Origin: Chrysochromulina parva
Lineage: Eukaryota; Haptophyta; Prymnesiales; Chrysochromulinaceae
Assembly: GCA_002887195.1 (NCBI GenBank)
Contig: PJAB01002049.1
Location: forward strand, 1 to 10,732
Length of the DNA: 10,732 nucleotides
Direction: 5' to 3'
In this document: positions 7,607 through 10,732 of the stretch, in pieces
Layout of the letters: each line of letters opens with the position of its first letter
Position numbering within the stretch: the stretch's first letter is position 1
Notes under the pieces: generated by a model
Databases searched by the model: none
Seen by the model: the letters and a program-made list of their open reading frames with translations, nothing else
Told to the model about the DNA's origin: nothing
Translations under genes and position numbers: made by a program

Positions 7607-8043
7607 TTGGATGAGCAAAGAGCGACGACTGAGGGGTGTTGTGTCAATGAAGTGCGCGCTTCTCCAATTCGAGAAACACAATTAAAAATATTGTGCCCGA
7701 GACAACGTCAATTCCGGTTTCGTCGCGGTTTCCCGCACACACCACACCGTCTCAAGGGACGGCTCCGCTCCCCTCGGTCAACACAAGTACTGAGTGACAA
7801 CTGAGTACTCGCTCGCTCGGGCTACTCAATTTCTCGCTAGTGAGGTCGGTCTCTCGGCTGTCGGCTCTCTCCCAGCACACCACACAGTGTGATCTCTGCT
7901 CGCTGCCCTATACTACCGGGCGGGATTGTGATAGGCAATCAGGTGGAGGGTGGGAGGAGGGGGACACAACGGATCGCCATCACTAAGCAAGCAACCACCG
8001 ACACAGAGGAGTCTCGGTGTCGCCAGGAGCCTCACAAACGCCG
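7607..8043. other. Intergenic region upstream of LHC2
   Basis: These 437 bp lie between the LHC2 start and the UVRAG-like stop and should contain the LHC2 promoter and the 3' UTR of the UVRAG-like gene. The only structured signal seen is a pair of AGTACT hexamers at 7786-7791 and 7804-7809. CT-rich and CA-rich patches occur at about 7810-7890. No gene is supported. Confidence 0.55.
7786..7809. promoter_or_regulatory. Paired AGTACT hexamers upstream of LHC2
   Basis: Two self-complementary AGTACT sites, each next to CTGAGT or TGAGTG sequence, are centred 18 bp apart, about 180-200 bp upstream of the LHC2 ATG. Paired palindromes at promoter distance could be a binding site for a dimeric factor. 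This rests only on pattern and position; no such site was seen upstream of LHC1. Confidence 0.25.
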
Positions 8044-10197
8044 TCAGTCCATCATGAGTAGAGTCCGCTCCATGGTCCGCTCGTCCATCGCGGAAGAGTC
8101 CGGCGGCTCGGGCGGCGGCGGCCCGGGCGGCGGCTGCTGCGGCTGCGGATACGGCGGCGATGCGAGCATCGTCGTCGTACCGGTAATGCCGTTGGAGTTC
8201 GCGGACGGTGGCAGCGGCAGTGGCCACTCGGCAGCGATTCGTTGGACGAGCAAGTGGAGGGCGGGCAAGATGTTGCGCGGTGGTTGCGGCGGCAGCTCGC
8301 CGAGCGCGAGCAGCAGCTGCTGCACGTTGCGCCCGAGAAGCAGTACCGCGTGCTGCAGCTTCATGGGGTCAGCACCCTTGGGGTACAGAGGGTACGTGGC
8401 GATCTGCTGTGCCTTGAGCGCCGTGGCCGTGGCCGTGGCGCCGTTGCCGTTGCGCCCGCCATGGCCGGCTGCGGCCGCGCTGGGGGGGTCGTCAATGGAG
8501 CACCGGGAGGCGCCGAGCCGGACCGGGTAGCGCAAGGTCACCGAGAGCAGCCGTGCCACGTGCACGACGAGCATGGCGGCGTCGCCGAGCACGGCGGCCA
8601 CGTCCTCCTCGTCGGCGCTCGCGTTTTGAGCGGCGGTCACGGCCGAATGAGCAGGCCCCATCGGGCTTCCCATAGTAGGGTGTCCCATCGTGCTCGCCGG
8701 CGTGGGCGAAATGCTACCCGTCGCGTCTGACTGGGGAACCAAGGGCTTACCCCCACTACCACCGCCGAGGAGTTCTAGAGGTATGGCTTCACAGAGGTCG
8801 AGCAGTAGCTGTTTGCGCCTTACCTGCTCGCGCCGCTTGCGCTCGTCGAGGAGCACCGCGCCGCCCTTGGTCGCGCCGCATGCCACCTCGCATCGCTTCT
8901 TGAGCGCGACAAGTGCGCGCGCAGCCGCATCGATCCGGCCGTTGGTCTCACTAATTAGGGTGTGCACCTGCGCGATGAGATGGCGCTCCTTGGCAAGCGC
9001 CGCCTGTGCGGAACGCTTCTCCTCGCGCAGGGCCGCGAGCGTCGCCTGCTGCGCGCGCCGCGTCTGCGACCGGCGCTGCCGCTCTGCCCGCCGCTCGAGC
9101 AGCGCGTCGGCGCGCGCGCGCAGCGCTTCGTTCTGAGCGGTCACCTGCGCATGCTGCACGGCGAGCGCCTCGACCTTGGCAACCCACGCCTCCTGCTGTG
9201 CCACCGAGGTGGGCTGGGGCGCGACCACGGGCAGAGCCGGCGGCTCGTCCGCGTCGAGGCCGGTGATCATTGAGGCCGGAATCGCTGAAACCGACCCCGA
9301 GACGCCCACCAACGGATACTGCCGAGCGAGCGCTTCGAAATCGGCGCGCTCGAAGCATGTGGACGTGCTCACCCCGGCACGCTGAAGCGCCTCCTTGATC
9401 TCCTTCGTAGAGAGCGACTCGTACCACGCGGTCCTGGGAGACGGGCTCACGGGCTGGCCGGCCACGGCGGGCTCGTCCTCCTTCTCCTCCTCCTCCGGCT
9501 GCTCCTTGCGGCCGACAATCCCCGCCGCCTCGAGGGACAGCACATCCTCGAGTGGTAGGCAGGGGCCGTCCACGAAGCGCAGCAGCAGCACGCCTGGAGG
9601 CAGCAATGGCAGTAGCGCCGACGGATCGGCGTCGAGATGCGCGAGCGCGTCGAAGTGGACGGTGCGCTCCCACAACAAAGGCGCGTCAGCCGCCACTGCG
9701 CCGCCCGCCGCAACACGGCGCAGCACCAAGCGCACGGCGCCCGCCCAGCCCGCGCCCGTCGCCATTGCCGCGGGATCGACGTCCCACTGCGGCGCCAGCG
9801 AGCAGGGCGCCACGGCCGTGCGGAGGAGCGGCGCGCCGCTGCTCGCGGGCGCGTCGCACGGCGAGAGCGAGGTGCGCACAGCGCCTTCCGCAACCGCGCG
9901 CAGCGCCGCGGCCGTGGGCGCCGGGAGGTCGAGGTTCGCCAGCCATGCGGGCACAGCCTTGCTCGTATCTAGACCGGCACTGCGGGCATCCACGAGGACG
10001 CCAGCAGCCCTCTGCTCAGGCGTGCTCGCCGAAGCCACGGCCACGGCCGCGGGCGGCGGCAGCAGCGGCCACAGTTCGACGAGCAGGCCGCTCGAGCGCG
10101 TGCCCGTGTCGAAGCTCACACGGTGGAGCGTGATGCTTCGTAGGTGTCGTAGGCGTCGCTGCCAGGGTGGTAAGGTGGGTCCATTGAAGGTGTACAT
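8044..10197 (-). CDS. UVRAG/Vps38-like subunit of class III PI3-kinase complex II
   Basis: A single exon of 717 codons runs from ATG 10197 to TGA at 8044. UVRAG/Vps38 partners Beclin/Vps30 and Vps34 to make PI3P in endosome and autophagosome maturation. QRRLRHLRSI (about 13-22) matches the conserved N-terminal motif of UVRAG proteins. WERTVHFDALAHLD (about 176-189) corresponds to the C2-like core, split by an Ala/Pro-rich insert. An acidic stretch and a SAP/ARMET-like motif (258-294) follow, then a long Arg/Ala/Gln/Glu-rich coiled coil (about 331-441). The UVRAG/Atg14 domain (about 460-631) has LLLDLCEAIPLE, LRYPVRLGASRCSI and YPLYPKGADPMKLQHAVLLLGRNVQQLL. The YPLYPKG wording favours UVRAG over Atg14. 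The C-terminal tail is short and Pro-rich, unlike the long tail of animal UVRAG. The frame is open upstream of 10197 to about 10269 without an ATG. An ATG at 10364 in another frame would need an intron. Confidence 0.87.
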   Translation of the reverse strand: MYTFNGPTLPPWQRRLRHLRSITLHRVSFDTGTRSSGLLVELWPLLPPPAAVAVASASTPEQRAAGVLVDARSAGLDTSKAVPAWLANLDLPAPTAAALRAVAEGAVRTSLSPCDAPASSGAPLLRTAVAPCSLAPQWDVDPAAMATGAGWAGAVRLVLRRVAAGGAVAADAPLLWERTVHFDALAHLDADPSALLPLLPPGVLLLRFVDGPCLPLEDVLSLEAAGIVGRKEQPEEEEKEDEPAVAGQPVSPSPRTAWYESLSTKEIKEALQRAGVSTSTCFERADFEALARQYPLVGVSGSVSAIPASMITGLDADEPPALPVVAPQPTSVAQQEAWVAKVEALAVQHAQVTAQNEALRARADALLERRAERQRRSQTRRAQQATLAALREEKRSAQAALAKERHLIAQVHTLISETNGRIDAAARALVALKKRCEVACGATKGGAVLLDERKRREQVRRKQLLLDLCEAIPLELLGGGSGGKPLVPQSDATGSISPTPASTMGHPTMGSPMGPAHSAVTAAQNASADEEDVAAVLGDAAMLVVHVARLLSVTLRYPVRLGASRCSIDDPPSAAAAGHGGRNGNGATATATALKAQQIATYPLYPKGADPMKLQHAVLLLGRNVQQLLLALGELPPQPPRNILPALHLLVQRIAAEWPLPLPPSANSNGITGTTTMLASPPYPQPQQPPPGPPPPEPPDSSAMDERTMERTLLMMD
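9316..9426 (-). other. SAP/ARMET-C-like motif inside the UVRAG-like protein
   Basis: Residues about 258-294 read YESLSTKEIKEALQRAGV followed by STSTCFERADFEALARQYPL. The pattern (S/T)xKEhKxxLxxxGV then CxE+xDhxxLh is that of the SAP-like C-terminal domain of MANF/ARMET, which also occurs as a small module in many algal proteins. It sits between the C2-like region and the coiled coil and is flanked by disordered acidic and Pro-rich sequence. The motif is visible; its binding role is unknown. Confidence 0.6.

Positions 10198-10732
<535 letters not shown>

Overview
The window is nuclear DNA from a GC-rich, compact eukaryotic genome, most likely a photosynthetic alga with a red-lineage plastid. 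Two neighbouring genes encode fucoxanthin/chlorophyll a/c-type light-harvesting proteins. Three short GT-AG introns (85, 125 and 116 bp) can be placed by protein continuity, and the last gene is ubiquitin. The light-harvesting sequences suggest a haptophyte, but a pelagophyte or another chromist is not excluded by reading alone. Nothing bacterial (operons, Shine-Dalgarno sites) is present.

Layout. Five genes lie in a row on the minus strand and one starts on the plus strand at the right edge. From left to right: 1-741 has no supportable gene and holds a striking pentanucleotide hairpin. 742-3316 (-) is a secreted GH92 alpha-mannosidase with one intron. 3317-3843 is non-coding. 3844-4947 (-) is an NADP-binding oxidoreductase of the F420-dependent-oxidoreductase family; its conserved domain is followed by a low-complexity tail that is open on both strands. 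5331-6244 (-) and 6639-7606 (-) are two diverged light-harvesting paralogues, each with one intron at a different place. 8044-10197 (-) is a single-exon UVRAG/Vps38-like subunit of the class III PI3-kinase complex, with an extra SAP/ARMET-like motif. 10586-10732 (+) is the first 49 codons of ubiquitin, cut by the window edge and divergent from the UVRAG gene.

Functional picture. The two light-harvesting genes are the only clear functional cluster (plastid antenna). The mannosidase (secretory pathway or vacuole), the UVRAG-like protein (endosome/autophagy) and ubiquitin (protein turnover) are loosely related to degradation, but nothing shows that they act together. I see no new multi-gene system. 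The most useful second-look items are the domain insertion in UVRAG, the 10-bp periodic repeat filling the mannosidase intron, the strand-ambiguous GC-rich tract at 3850-4310, and the overlapping upstream ORF before ubiquitin.
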